Shown one piece after another: positions 39,083 to 57,257 of a stretch of 64,000 bases of DNA. The notes below the pieces were generated by a model. That model did no database searches. It was not told the DNA's origin and saw only the letters and a list, made by a program, of their open reading frames with translations. The position numbers and the translations under genes are program-made. The stretch is from Pempheris klunzingeri (Eukaryota > Chordata > Actinopteri > Acropomatiformes > Pempheridae): positions 21,746,043 to 21,810,042 of the forward strand of contig NC_092012.1 of the NCBI RefSeq assembly GCF_042242105.1. The letters run 5' to 3'. Position 1 is the first letter of the stretch, and each line of letters opens with the position of its first letter.

Positions 39083-39165
<83 letters not shown>
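39046..39165. repeat. long interrupted (CA)n microsatellite with a CGCGCG core
   Basis: About 120 bases of CA units are interrupted by CACGCA and a CCCGCGCGCGCA stretch at 39116-39127. Alternating purine-pyrimidine sequence of this length can adopt Z-DNA. Intergenic. Confidence 0.95.
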
Positions 39166-39170
<5 letters not shown>

Positions 39171-39703
39171 CTGTAGTTTGTTGTCAAGGACACATGATTT
39201 CAAACCCCACATGGTCTGTGTCTATGGCAACTGGGAGCTGTTTTGGCCTGTCAGAGTGGACTTAAGATTGGTGTGGAAATGAAACTCAAGGATCATATAC
39301 ACACTGGTTCAAGTACCTGGAATGTGACATCAGTGTGACAATTTATTCATTTATTACCTGTGTTCAGAACAGTTACATTTTATGGAATTGTTATATCTGA
39401 ATATGGACTAGGATATGTAAGTGTGTTTGTTTACATATGACACACAGGAACACACCAAGCCCACACCCACCAATTAAAAAACTATATAATTTCCTTTGCA
39501 AACTATTAGGCCACAGTTTGTTGAGAAAACAAACAAAATATTCATTGAAAATGGTGTTTCAATCAACTTGTGATTTTTATTTTATTTTACTGCAAATGTA
39601 TGAGGCTTGTAGTGAATGTGTTTCAGAAGCAGGCTATCAGAAGTTCAAAACTTAAACCATTAATAGACATTGGATGTTGCCAAAATATGTTCGGTGTGCA
39701 GTA

Positions 39704-40018
39704 CTGTACAAAAGTCTTAGGCAGGTATGAAGAAATGCTGTAAGAATGCTTTCAAAAATATCAAACTTAACTCTTTATTTTCATCAATTTACAAACTGCA
39801 AAGCAAGTGAACAGAAGAAATCAAATCAATATTTGCTGTGACCTCCCTTTTTACAAACAGCATCAGTTCTTCAGGTTCACTTGCACACAGTTTTTGAAGG
39901 AACTCAAACATCTTGGAGAACGAACCACAGATCTTCTGTGGATGTCGGCTGCCTCAGATCCTTCTGTCTCTTCATGGGATCCCAGACAGACTTGATGATG
40001 TTGAGATCAGGGCTCTGT

Positions 40019-40049
<31 letters not shown>

Positions 40050-41084
40050 GGGTTAGGGTTAGGGTTAGGGTTAGGTTACATAATGGATAAGTATCTGTAT
40101 CTGTATTTCTCAGCATTGAGGACACCATTAACTCTGACCAAATCCCCGACTCCATTTGCAGAAATGCAGCCCCAAACTTACAAGGGACCTCCACCGGCTT
40201 TACTGTTGCCTGCAGACACTCAGTATTGTTCTGCTCTCCAGCCCTTCAGTGAACAAACTGCCTTCTGCTACAGCCAGATATTTAAAATTTTGACTCATCA
40301 GTCCAGAGCTCCTTCTGCCATTTTTCTGCACCTCAGTTCCTGTGTTTTCGTGCATTGAGCCTCTTGGCCACATTTCCATGTCAGAGGTTTGGATTTTTGG
40401 CTGCAAGTCGTCCATGAAGACCACTTCTGGTCAGACAGTAGATGGTTGTACCTTGGTCCCACTGATTTCTGCTAGTTCTGAGCTGATGGCACTACTGGAC
40501 ATCTTCCGATTTTAAAGGGAAGTAAGCCTAATGTGTCTTTGATCTGCTGCACTAAGTTTCCTTGGCCGACCACTGAGTCTATAGTCCTTTGTGCTTCTTC
40601 AAAAGAGCTTGAAGAGCTGGGAGAGACCTCGCTGATGCAGCATAACTATCTTGTGTCTTGTTGCTGTGCTCAGTCTGGCCGTGGTGTATGACCTGTGACA
40701 TGGAACTGTCCTCCACAGTCTCACCCTGGTAGCAGAGTTTGGCTGATCCTCACCCAGTTTGAAGCCTCCTACACAGTTGTTTCTGTTTCAGTTAGTGACT
40801 GAGTTTCAACCTACATATGACATTGATGATCATTAGCACCTGTTTGGTATAAGTGGTTAATCATACACCTGACTATGATCCTACAAAATCCCTGACTTTG
40901 TGCAAGTGTACCTGAAGAACTGATGCTGTTTTGAAAAGGCAAAAGGTGGTCACACCACATATTGATGTGATTTAGACTCACTTTGCATTTTGTAAATCGA
41001 TAAGAAATAAACAATTACATTTTATATTTTTGAATTCTTACTTTACAGCATTTCTTTGCAACTACCTAAGACCCTACAGTACAG
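39704..41084 (-). mobile_element. broken Tc1-like transposon interrupted by a telomere-type array
   Basis: The ends are inverted repeats of the same family as the 13949-14451 element (CTGTACAAAAGTCTTAGGCAG at the left, complement at the right), with TA beside each. The transposase is encoded on the minus strand and is riddled with stops and frameshifts. Recognisable scraps include the first catalytic-aspartate region near 40290 (altered), a VWGCISANG motif near 40155 and SPDLN near 40015. The segment that would hold the second catalytic aspartate is replaced by a G run and TTAGGG units at 40019-40075. It is non-functional. Confidence 0.8.
40019..40075 (+). repeat. poly(G) run joined to a (TTAGGG)n array inside the Tc1 relic
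   Basis: A run of 28 G (40019-40046) is followed directly by four perfect TTAGGG units and a partial fifth (to 40075). It lies within former transposase coding sequence. The poly(G) run may partly reflect assembly or sequencing slippage. Confidence 0.9.
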
Positions 41085-42267
41085 TACTGTATGATCGCCT
41101 CAGGGACATGGGGGGGTGGGCATTTTTACTACTTGTGATAGCCATCTAGTATGGTGTGTCAGTTTGCACTTTTGGCCACTAGAAGGCATTGTACTCATGG
41201 AGATGGCTCACATTATGTACTGTCTTACTTATTACATACAATAAGTTTCCTCTTTTTTAATGGTGCAACAGTTCTGATAGTTCCAAACTACTATCTCCAA
41301 ACTCCAAACTACATCAGACAAAATACATGCCATGCATGCCCCATGATACAAGGTAACACAAAATGTGTAATTTTGTATGTTCTTTCTGATATAAACGTAC
41401 TTTTCATTACAAAATACAATATAAATACACAATGTATAAAAGTCATAATTTTCTTCCATCTAGATCTGTGATATTTAAATACAGCCATAACGCAACATAA
41501 GAGTAATGTTGTTACAGGAGGCTGTTTTACCGTAGTTACCATAGTTTTACCATAGATACAATCAGACTTTCTTTTAGGAGAAAAGTCTACTTCATCCTAA
41601 TATAAGACTTTATCAAGACAGGAGCAACAGCAATTTCCATGTTAACAAGAACGTCCAAATTTCGAAGTCCTCATGTAGAACACAGACATATGGCTCTTGA
41701 GACTACTGTAATATCATGTTCAGTCAGGTGTCCTTAGTTGTTAGTTTGTTGGAAGAGTCTCACAATAGAGGGCACTGTTGAACGTTGGATATTTGGCTGG
41801 CTTAAACCAGCCGTTGTCATTGATCAACCGTAAATAATTCCATCCGACACAGCAGATCTGTGAGTAACTGATGTGCATGAATTGTTTGTCTGATCATTTA
41901 AGCTGCATAGATATGTGAGAGTGAATGTTATTTGGTTTTGTGTTTGTTGTCAGCCTGTTCCCACTTGAAATAACTTCAACGCTATGTTAGAGTCTAAGAT
42001 TTGTGAATTGTTTCACATAGCTGCAGTAGTAGCTGCAAGCATAGAAAATTTAAAAAATGCATATTATGCTAAAATTGACATTGAAGGATGTACTTGCAGT
42101 CCCCTACAGGTGATGGTACTTGAATGATGAGATTAAAGGCCAGTGACAACTGAAATTTTCTGGTTTCAAAGCCATTGTACATGTTTGATTACCGTCTTGG
42201 ACACTCAACTGGAATTAAATCTTTATTAATGTTATTAGTTTCACATGTGTATCTCCTGCTATGACAA

Positions 42268-42383
42268 GTCAATCAATCAATCAATAGCGCCAATTCACAA
42301 CAGCGTTATCCCAAGACGCTTTCCATAAAGAGCAGGTCTAGACCTAACTCTTTAATTAAGAGAGAGACCCAACGATTCAGGAG
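42268..42383 (-). repeat. 3' tail of a dispersed retroposon, minus orientation
   Basis: In reverse complement it reads TCGTTGGGTCTCTCTCTTAA, then GCTCTTTATGGAAAGCGTCTTG and ends in (TTGA)n. The same sequence appears in plus orientation at 53836-54085, so the window itself shows two copies. The short (TTGA)n end is typical of a non-LTR element tail. Confidence 0.65.
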
Positions 42384-45300
42384 TCGAAGTCAAAATGTAT
42401 GCCTTGAAAATGGTCTATAGGTCGACATTAAAAAGTTACAGTGAGCATAAAGTCAAGAGTGAACAGATAGCAACCAAAGGACAGAGGTGTACAAGGGGAG
42501 AACAAAATACTGTTTTCAATCATTAAAACGATTTTATGACCAATATTCTTAAATCATTCCAGCTACCATAACATTATTAATTTCACTTCACTTCATTAAT
42601 TTCAAGTATAAAGTTTAATTCCCCTGTTTCACAGCCCGATCTGTGAAACATTTAGTGCAGAACAGTAGTCACTTTTTCACAGCAGACCTTCTGACTCGTC
42701 ATAGCAGGAAAAGCGCAGGAGTTGCTGTTAACTTTAATGATTAAGCCAGGACTCCTGAAGTAACACAGGATGCGCAGTGTGTTCATCCATCAAGCACAGC
42801 TACTTAGGACAATTCACTTAAGACATCTGAACTCAATCAACACTCAAATATCCAAGTGCAAACACTAAACAGCAAACATTACACAGTAATAAGAATTTCA
42901 GCAATGAGAGTTTTTCTTGGCGTGGTGATAGAAGGTGTATGACAGCAGTCCTTACAAGTGGGAAAACCTTCTGCAATGCCACAGGAAGCATGTGGGGACA
43001 TTCCACTGGAGTCCCTCCAGGGGAGGATTCGACACTCCAGGGGGCACTTCCCCACTGCCTGGCTAGGGCTAACATCACGTGTGATGTGTGGATGATATTT
43101 TATGGCCTCATATAGCCAGAACTTTGCAGCTGAGGAAGACGATATGATGAGAATGGATATTTATGGTATGATTACAGTACTGCAGTGAAGTACTTTCTTT
43201 TGATTGGTGTTACCTTACTTTTTTATACTATACTATACAGCAATGAATTAAAACCTTTTGAAATCTGAGTGTTGATGGTTTCTCCCATGTTCCTGTGATT
43301 TGTGTTGATTGCAATAGAATAGAGTTTTTTTTTAGCAAAGTGATTTGATTTATTAGAGACATATTTTTTAGATGTGTTTCATTTAGATGAAGAATCTGTA
43401 TCTGACTTGTCATTTAAGAGGTTTGTACAGATTAGTCATTGATTTTGTCTTTATAATACAGAGAAAGCGGTGCATAAAATTTGGCTGTGAACAGTGTGAG
43501 AGCCACAGAGCAGAGGGGCCAGGAATGTGTCCTCTCTAATCCCAGTGAGAGACAGAAGATGTTTTAGCAGATCTCCTCTGGTCCACATGAGTGGCCCTGG
43601 TGTCTGATGTTCCCACAAACTCCGGAACTGGATAAAGAGAGACTGGTGCCTGTTTGGTTAGCACCAGACTTTCACACTGACGAGAGGAACTCAACTAAAT
43701 AATCAACAACAAAGCCAGCAGAGATAACTACAGCCCTTCCTCTCCCGTTGGTATGCTAAGACATCACAAAAAATCAAGAGCAGAGTGTTAAACCATGCGG
43801 AAGAGGGCTGCACATTAAAGCTGTATGGGTTCAAATGGAGCAATATTACAAATGAAAAGTAAAGATTTAAACCAAAATCATCTTTGTTTCATCTTTGGAC
43901 CCAAACTAAACTAAACTAATTTGTGTCATTTTGTGCCGATATAGGTAAAATGTAGTCAGCCCTTAAATTGGAATTTGTTAGTATGAATTATAATTTCGAT
44001 TTGGTGTGCAAAATTATCATAAAGGTAAATTATATAAATAAAAATTATAGAATATGTTTTTATTTCAAAACAATTTCCATGTAGTCAGACTTCACAGTAG
44101 CCAATATCTTAAATCAATCTTTATTTTGCACCATGCACCCATGTCACGTTTTGGATTCATATGCCTTTAAATGTGTCCGATCATGGATTGGGCCCAGTGA
44201 ATGTTTAAATAAAGTGGTGAGAATATTTGAATTTGCCTCTTTGAATAGAAATGTGGAAGTTGTGACTCCTGACTTGAGGAGCTGATGGGAACCGTGCGGT
44301 GAAAAGTCCAGAGCAGCACAGCATGTGCTAAGCCAGGCAGACAGCTGACTCAGCGCCTCCCCTGTTGTCTGTGTGCTCAGTCGACAATGTCTATATCCCT
44401 TGTGACAGAATACAGCCTCAGGGCCCAAAAACCCCTCACGACCATTCGAAAATCCTCCTCCCAGCCCGGGCCCTGGAATTCTTACAGACAACCCTGATCC
44501 TGATCTGCCCTCGCTTTCTATTTCCCGTAAACACAAGAAGAAGCATGAGAGAGGACGTTGGGACGTCAGACTACTATACTGTACCATAAGATTGTTTTAT
44601 CAGTGTGCTACAGGTGTGTGTAGACAGAACAGATGTAATTTAAAGGCATTGATTAAACGGGTAATGTTAACACAGGTAAAGTCACCATTACCAACTGTGA
44701 CCCAAAGTATATGTTCATCCTGCTTTGTTTCTAAATAGTGGCACCCACACCTGTCCCTGTGGAGACTCATACTGAAGTGAGTAACATCCATATCAGCCCT
44801 TAATTCTGTTTTACATTAACTTTACTTCATTGTTGACCTCTATATGTATTCTGTGTATGTTAAGATAATAATAATCATAGAAAAAAGTAAATATGTCATG
44901 TTTTATATGTTGTACATACTGTGCATGAACAAATATATTTTCCTTTTGTTTGCCAGACAGTAATTCACAGACATGTACAAACAGCAGACATGACAGAAAT
45001 TGACAGTATGTAATCCTACATAGTGCTGGTACTGATGTTTTGGGTCAGTTACACCCCAGAGGTCTAACTCACTGTTAGCTCTCTAATGAACAAACTATTA
45101 TAAAACTCCAGAGACAGAAATCAACAAACCGCAGATACAGAGCATGGGAAAATCCATCGTATTTAATTAGGCCTATGTTTTACAGCCCAAACAGACCAGA
45201 TGTATCACTCTCTGAAGCAGACCTCTGAAATATGTCATCAGTTCAAAATCATGTTCATAAGCAATTTTGACAGCGTGTTAAGTACGTCCTTTGGGCTGTT

Positions 45301-46003
45301 ACAGTAGGACCTTAAAAATTGCAGCAGAATTTGATCAACATGTCTGTCATGTAATCTTAACTGAATTTTATATTTTAAGCTTTACACCTGTAACGTGCTC
45401 GATTATTACGTACCTCCTTTAAGTGTATTAATGATTCAATTAATTGATAAATTGATTTCAAATATATCTCATTGTTGAATCACAGCATTCAAGTCTGCGT
45501 ACAACCTGAACTATAACTGTGTATTTCACATTGAAGATACTTGACTAAACTCCTGCATCGCTTGGGTGGAACATTAACAGAAGTAAAAATCGTGAGATTA
45601 TTATTATCTTTATTATTGGTTGTGGTGGCAGCATCAATTTTAAGAGTTAGATGTTACCATATATTAAAGCACCCTATTTTATACAAGGGATTCTGAGTGA
45701 GGACACAAAGTTAGAGTTAAGCTAAAGAAGCATGGTCTGATTATAGCTACACCTATACTGTGTGTAAATGACTGGTGACACAGAGCAGCTTAGTCACCGT
45801 AGTTGCTCTGATTCAGCTCAACACATGCATAGACTCGTCCAAAGGTAATCACGGCATGGCCTGCTCTGCTCTGCTTTAGGCCTGTGAATGCTGCAAACCT
45901 GCATTCCCGCACCTGCCCGAGGCACACACTGTTCGCTTCAGTGTACTCTGAGAGGAAGAAATGGAGAGATAGAGGGATCCACTGCAAGGTGAAGAGCGCT
46001 GAA

Positions 46004-46040
<37 letters not shown>

Positions 46041-47144
46041 AGACAGAGAAAGACATAAGGAAAATGGCTGGAACAGAGAAAGAGAGAGGAGCCTGCATAC
46101 CAGAGGGACAGTAAAACCCAATCCTCCACTTCACACACATTCTCATTAAGGCTTTATGATCTCCAGAGGAAGAAAACAGGCGCGGATGATCTGATGTTCT
46201 TTGCTGGGGGGGGAGCACATGCCACTGCCTGCACCTGTATGCTGAACTAACTCCACATATCAGGGTGTATTATGAGATACAACTGTGGTAGTTTGTGGTT
46301 CCTACAATACCCTGCAAAACATGTGCAAAACACATACATGAAGAAAGCATTGAAGATTCACATAGCCATGGGTGGAGAATACAAAACAAATGACTTGACT
46401 TTGAAAATTGCTTATTTGTGCTGAACTGAAACAGGAGCTATTTCCTTCTCCCTCTGCATGGGCCCCCGGAGGAGGAAAGGAGAGTGAGTGGTCAACATTG
46501 GTCTTTCTAGGAGCAGCTGAATACCAGAGGAGCTGACAGGTATGTACATATTGGAATGTGCTTCTCAACCACACCTGTGGCGAACACACCCGCCAAGCCT
46601 GGCCTCTCTCATCCCACTGGCTGATCTCTCTGTGATTGACAACTGGAAGAACTATTTGGCTTCTGTCCACAGGAGCCAGGGGGCAGGTATGGTGAGTTCT
46701 GAATATGAACCAATGGCAGCAGAGAAATCTCTCCAAGCCAGGCGGGGCTGCAGTGAAATAAAACTCATCAATGGGGTGTGTCTCTAAAGTTTGTCAGCAG
46801 TCAAACAGTGAAGGGCCACTGCTGCAGGAACCAACAAAGCTTAACTAGTTCCTTGCTGCTGCGTGGGGATGTGAGCGGTTTTCAGCTGGCAGAGATGGTA
46901 GAAAAAGACTGAGAGGGACTTTCTTCCATGACTTTCTGTGGCTGAATGATGGAAGTGAAACAACAGTCTCATCTCATCTACTCCAAACTCGAGAACTCCT
47001 CTTTCAGAGCCAGGACTTTGTGGAAGGAGATGGCAGCTCCAGGCACTCCATGGTTGGGGACTTTTTAAACCTCTCAGGACCTTTAACAATAAGTCCTCCA
47101 TCACAGTGTGATAGATATTTAACAGCTGTTGTGGTGCTGTGGTC

Positions 47145-47226
47145 GCTCACATCTCCTTATCACTTTTCCAGCCCAGCTATAGATTCTGTATCCGTTGGAC
47201 GGAGAACTGATAAGGGCATGTGCATG
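47145..47226 (+). ncRNA. mir184: microRNA mir-184 precursor
   Basis: The mature miR-184 sequence occupies 47196-47217, beginning TGGACGGAGAAC and ending GATAAGGGC. The partner arm at 47155-47177 begins CCTTATCACTTTTCC. The two arms pair (CTTATCA with TGATAAG, CTTTTCC with GGACGGAGAA less perfectly) around a loop CTATAGATTCTGTATCC, and the stem extends outward through CACAT/ATGTG. miR-184 is an ancient microRNA known for expression in eye and brain. In human it lies between RASGRF1 and TMED3, as here, so identity is supported by sequence and by position. The primary transcript borders are not visible; the region 47020-47150 shows no convincing open frame. Confidence 0.97.
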
Positions 47227-48292
47227 ACATTACCTACAGATACTGGAGACATCTAAGTCAGGGAGCCTTTGGGGTAATTCAGTCATTTAATACGTAATTG
47301 CTGATGATGTTAAAGGCTGTTAGCTTTTACTTGTTTGCTTTTAAGCTACAAATTCATTTTAGAAGGATGACTATAAACCTGTGATTTATTGCTTTACAAA
47401 AATGTAAGAGTTGTTAAGAAACCAAGAGTTTTATGTCAAAAGTTGTAAAATGTTAACTTTGTAAGTGTCTAAAAGGTTCTTACGTAACACTAACATTTAG
47501 GTTGCATTGTAATTTAGCTTTGATTTGCTTATAATTGAATGGTCTAAAGTCTTTTTTAGATGTTTAAGTTCTTGATATATTGAGTGGAACTTCACATGCA
47601 AAGGTTTGACTTTACACTTCTGTTGCACAAATAAGAGTGGAGGATACATTGAAACATAGATTCCCTTGAGGCAGCTCTGGGCACACCTGGTTTTAAGTCA
47701 TAATTCACTGAAATATGACAGAATGCAACAATACAGCTTTCTTTGTCAGGGGTGACCTCAGGCAAGATACATTAAATTTAGAAACCAGAGGGGTCACAGT
47801 GAACTTGGACACCCAGACATGATACAGCACGATCCACTACAACCTAACAGTACAGAGGATGATGCAACTGGTTAACTGGAATACAAACATTAGGTGAGTA
47901 ACTTCAATGCGACGCATGGCAACATCCTGACATGATTACCACAAAAACACAGCCTTAGAATTTCTATTTCTAATTTCAAATGATTGAGTGGCTAGTTTCA
48001 AACGTAAATATAACGTATTATATCTCATACTTAACATACTGTACAAGAATAAGCATGTGAATACAAAAAAAGGGGATCAACATCAAACAGAGACAACGAC
48101 TGAAAGCTGGATAGCACGTGTATAAAGGTTCATAGGAAATGATGTGAAAACCCTGATGTGAAACATAAAATAACATTAGAACAAAGCTGCGATTCATAGC
48201 GAAAAATCTCACGAAATGTCCGAGCTAGGTCAAATAGTTCCCTTTTGTTTCATTTGTCTTTTCATCTGGTTTCACTTAAAAGAGCTCTGGGG

Positions 48293-48352
48293 AAACTCTT
48301 TTAAATAATCGAGCGTCCAACAAGGAGACACTCGGTTATTTAAAAGAGCTTG
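48293..48352. other. imperfect palindrome / hairpin of unknown function
   Basis: Two arms of about 26 bases (CTCTTTTAAATAATCGAG at the left, CTCGGTTATTTAAAAGAG at the right) are separated by roughly 10 bases. They differ at only a few positions, some of which keep G-U pairing. A nearby extra copy of TTAAAAGAGCTC lies just upstream at 48276-48287. It could be a MITE remnant or a transcribed hairpin. Confidence 0.5.
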
Positions 48353-48768
48353 GAATACCATCATCTGTTTTCCCGTATCTTAACGTGCTGATAACCCAGT
48401 CACAAATACCTGGACTCTCTATTTGTTTCTGCATGTGATGATGTGGCTCTGAAAGTTGTTGTTGTGGATATATTAAGCCATCAATCCTCCATAAATATAT
48501 GTATATAATGTATAGTTATTGCAACTGTTATTTAATAACTGCGAGAACAAAAAAAACTTTTAATCACATGTTTATTGCCAAAAGCATTACATTGTTGATG
48601 GTTCCTATTGTCTATTTCTGTACTGTCAATTCTGAGCAAGCTTAGCTAACAAAAAGGTACACGGGTCTCATTTCAATTCTCACCTCAAAAAATGAAAGCA
48701 CCAAAATGTTCTTGTTATGATACAACAAAAAGCATCCACCATCATGTATAGAAAAGCACATGCATGCA

Positions 48769-48779
48769 CATGCACACGC

Positions 48780-48822
<43 letters not shown>
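48769..48822. repeat. (CA)n microsatellite
   Basis: About 25 CA units with occasional CG changes at the left. Intergenic. Confidence 0.95.
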
Positions 48823-48823
<1 letters not shown>

Positions 48824-49443
48824 GAGAGCACTCTGTAGATGGCGAGACATCTGGATCTACTGGCTGCCTCCAAACTGCTCTCTGCCCCCCAGGCGTCAAC
48901 TCCCTCTCTACACCTGGTGGAGGATCATCTTTCCTCTGAAGTGCAACAATACTTTCACCACTGCCGGCACATAAGGTCACTTCCCAAAACACTTCAGCGC
49001 TACTTCAGCACGGTCTCCCTCTTCACCCCATGCACAAATAAGCTTTTCCTTTCCTTGTAGTTCTTAAGAAAAATGTAGTATGGTTTTATAACTGTTTCTT
49101 TAATGAGGTTGATGCAGAATTGATTATACAAACTATACAATCATTTTAGCATGTGGTGGCAATTGTTGATAGTTGCCATGAATAAAAGTGACAGTGTGAA
49201 GTCTTAAATGTGTCTTGGAATTTGCAGCACAGATTATACAATGAAAAAGTGCGTGCCTGTTTCATCATATGCATTCTGGTATTAAAAAAACAGTTTTTTG
49301 TATTAAGTTAATTGTAAAAAAAGTGCTCATTAAAAAAAGATTATGCTTCACACACATAATATAATGTCTTTTAAGTCTAAAAGATTTGAACAGGGAAAAT
49401 CACCCTTGATGATGCAACGCTGTGATAAAAGCAGGACAGGTGT

Positions 49444-55840
<6,397 letters not shown>

Positions 55841-57257
55841 ATTTGTTAATCATTAACTAGAAGCTGGAATGGAGAGATTACAGCAGCAGTAAAGTTAGAA
55901 GCTCTCCGTTTCAGACTAACACCGGGGTCAGGTCCTGTCTAAACCTTGGCCAGGAGTGTTTCTCTACTCTGTGTTTTTGCAAATGATTTCTCCAACAGGA
56001 GCGGAGGCGGAGTGTGCGTCGACTGGGATTTTCACAATAAGAGTCCTGTTCAATGTTTACCCTGCGTTGTCATAGCAACTGCTGCAGGACGTGACTAGTT
56101 ACTCTGCTGATGACTTTTGCTTGTGTCTACAGGTCAGTTTAGCCCAGTGAATTAAGGTCATCTACTGCAGGCCTCTGTGTAGATCACACTACCCTCACAT
56201 CAGTGCAGCGCAGCTCGCTCACCTTTCTACTGTTAATTTAGGCTGTGAGTTTGTGAATAAAGCAAATAAACTGCGCATATGTATGCAAAATAACTCCATT
56301 ATTATTGTCATTATTATTATTACTATTAGCATTATTATTATTATTATTATTACTAGTAGTAGTAATCGCAGTATTACATTGTTATTATATTGTTATTCTT
56401 TTATTTTCCTAATTTCATGAGTCTGGGAAATGGAATTTGTCAAACCAACAGCAGTGGAAGTGAAAGGACATTTACATCTCAGCACAATATTGTGGAGCAT
56501 GTACTGCTCTATACTTCTACTCTTTCAGATGGACATATTGTACATCATAATATGTTTCAAACTAAGACTATATGCAAAGCCTACAATCAGTTTAAGATAT
56601 GACATTTCACAGATGAAACCTACTAGCTGTTACAATGAGCTCCACCTGGACAAGCTGCAACATTAAAATGCTGCTTACATGCATCAGTAACAAAGGTCCA
56701 ATGATAAAATGATAAAGCACTTACCTGCCCCATACTGTATAGCATTTTACTTTTGATGCTTTAGAACCATTTTGTCGCTTACATGTGTTACATTAGAATT
56801 AATACATGTATTTATTATTTATACAGTCTTATGACTTACATCGATTTTCAATGCACAGCTCTTGTGATTATATGGTATTGCTACATTAAATTATCTGAAT
56901 ACGTAAACCACCACTGAAAAAAAAACAAAATCAATGTATGCATTTGCCTTTTATAAGGTACTGGACATTTATTTTGAAAGCCAGCCGTCACGTGTGGTCG
57001 CAGGGTGGATGTGTCGCAGTAATGTGGCGCTTCGTGGCTTTAACCACTTTTAAAATGGGTTGTCTTACAGTTTGAGGTTAAATTGGGTTAAAGAACAAGC
57101 TGGCTGATTTTTTAACCAAAAAGTGGACAGTTTGGGGTTTTTTTTAACAAAAAAGTAAACAAACTTGCCCCGGAAGTTGTTGACGCTCGTGCCACGTCAG
57201 AGCTCCAGCCCTGCTGCTCGTCAGTCTGTGCGGTGGCTCCGTGTTTCTGCCGCCACC
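55841..57257. other. region between the divergent dehydrogenase gene and tmed3
   Basis: The two genes point away from each other, with start codons 1.4 kb apart. The left end (55841-56100) should hold the dehydrogenase leader and promoter; the right end (about 56980-57257) is GC- and CpG-rich with TCACGTG at about 56988-56994 and the tmed3 leader. Between them are an AT-rich stretch and a (TTA)n block at 56296-56360. No coding exon was recognised. Confidence 0.6.
57192..57199 (+). promoter_or_regulatory. UPRE/ATF6-like element near tmed3
   Basis: CCACGTCA, the complement of TGACGTGG, is the core recognised by XBP1/ATF6-type factors. It lies about 60 bases upstream of the tmed3 ATG. A secretory-pathway cargo receptor is a plausible unfolded-protein-response target, but a single eight-base match is weak evidence. 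Confidence 0.35.

Larger units (their letters stand above)
28700..47144. other. gene-poor interval between rasgrf1 and mir184
   Basis: No open frame with splice signals, and no recognisable protein, was found on either strand over 18.4 kb. What it holds: a poly(C) and (CA)n block at 28731-28778, a common fish repeat near 28985-29095, a hAT-type terminus near 29285 (CAGTGGTTCACAACCTTTTTG, no partner end found), a MITE at 31618-31802, two telomere-type arrays, microsatellites near 35.8 and 39.1 kb, a Tc1 relic at 39704-41084 and a retroposon tail at 42268-42383. The rest (for example 29.3-31.6, 32-35.2 and 42.5-47.1 kb) shows nothing I can name. Regulatory elements for rasgrf1 or mir184 may lie here. 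Confidence 0.6.
47227..49443. other. interval between mir184 and the retinol dehydrogenase-like gene
   Basis: No coding exon was recognised. It contains a strong hairpin at 48293-48352 and a (CA)n microsatellite at 48769-48822. Its right end should hold the 3' UTR of the minus-strand dehydrogenase gene; the nearest minus-strand AATAAA I see is near 48574-48579, so the UTR end is uncertain. An open frame at 48839-49060 (plus) has no family resemblance and no splice support. Confidence 0.55.

Noticed and set aside
39046..39165. Possible CRISPR-like array because of regular repeats
   Set aside because: It is a dinucleotide microsatellite with no repeat-spacer organisation, and the genome is vertebrate.
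38694..39282. Open frames of 100-160 codons full of His-Thr or Cys-Val
   Set aside because: They are translations of the (CA)n microsatellite at 39046-39165.
48839..49060. 73-codon frame between mir184 and the dehydrogenase gene
   Set aside because: No family resemblance, no convincing start context and no splice partners.
47227..49443. Search for an ankrd34c single-exon gene near mir184
   Set aside because: No long ankyrin-repeat frame exists on either strand here or elsewhere between rasgrf1 and tmed3.
57165..57257. Upstream in-frame ATG for tmed3 at 57165
   Set aside because: The ATG at 57258 has a perfect GCCACCATG context and starts directly with the signal peptide; the upstream extension would put charged, non-conserved residues before it.
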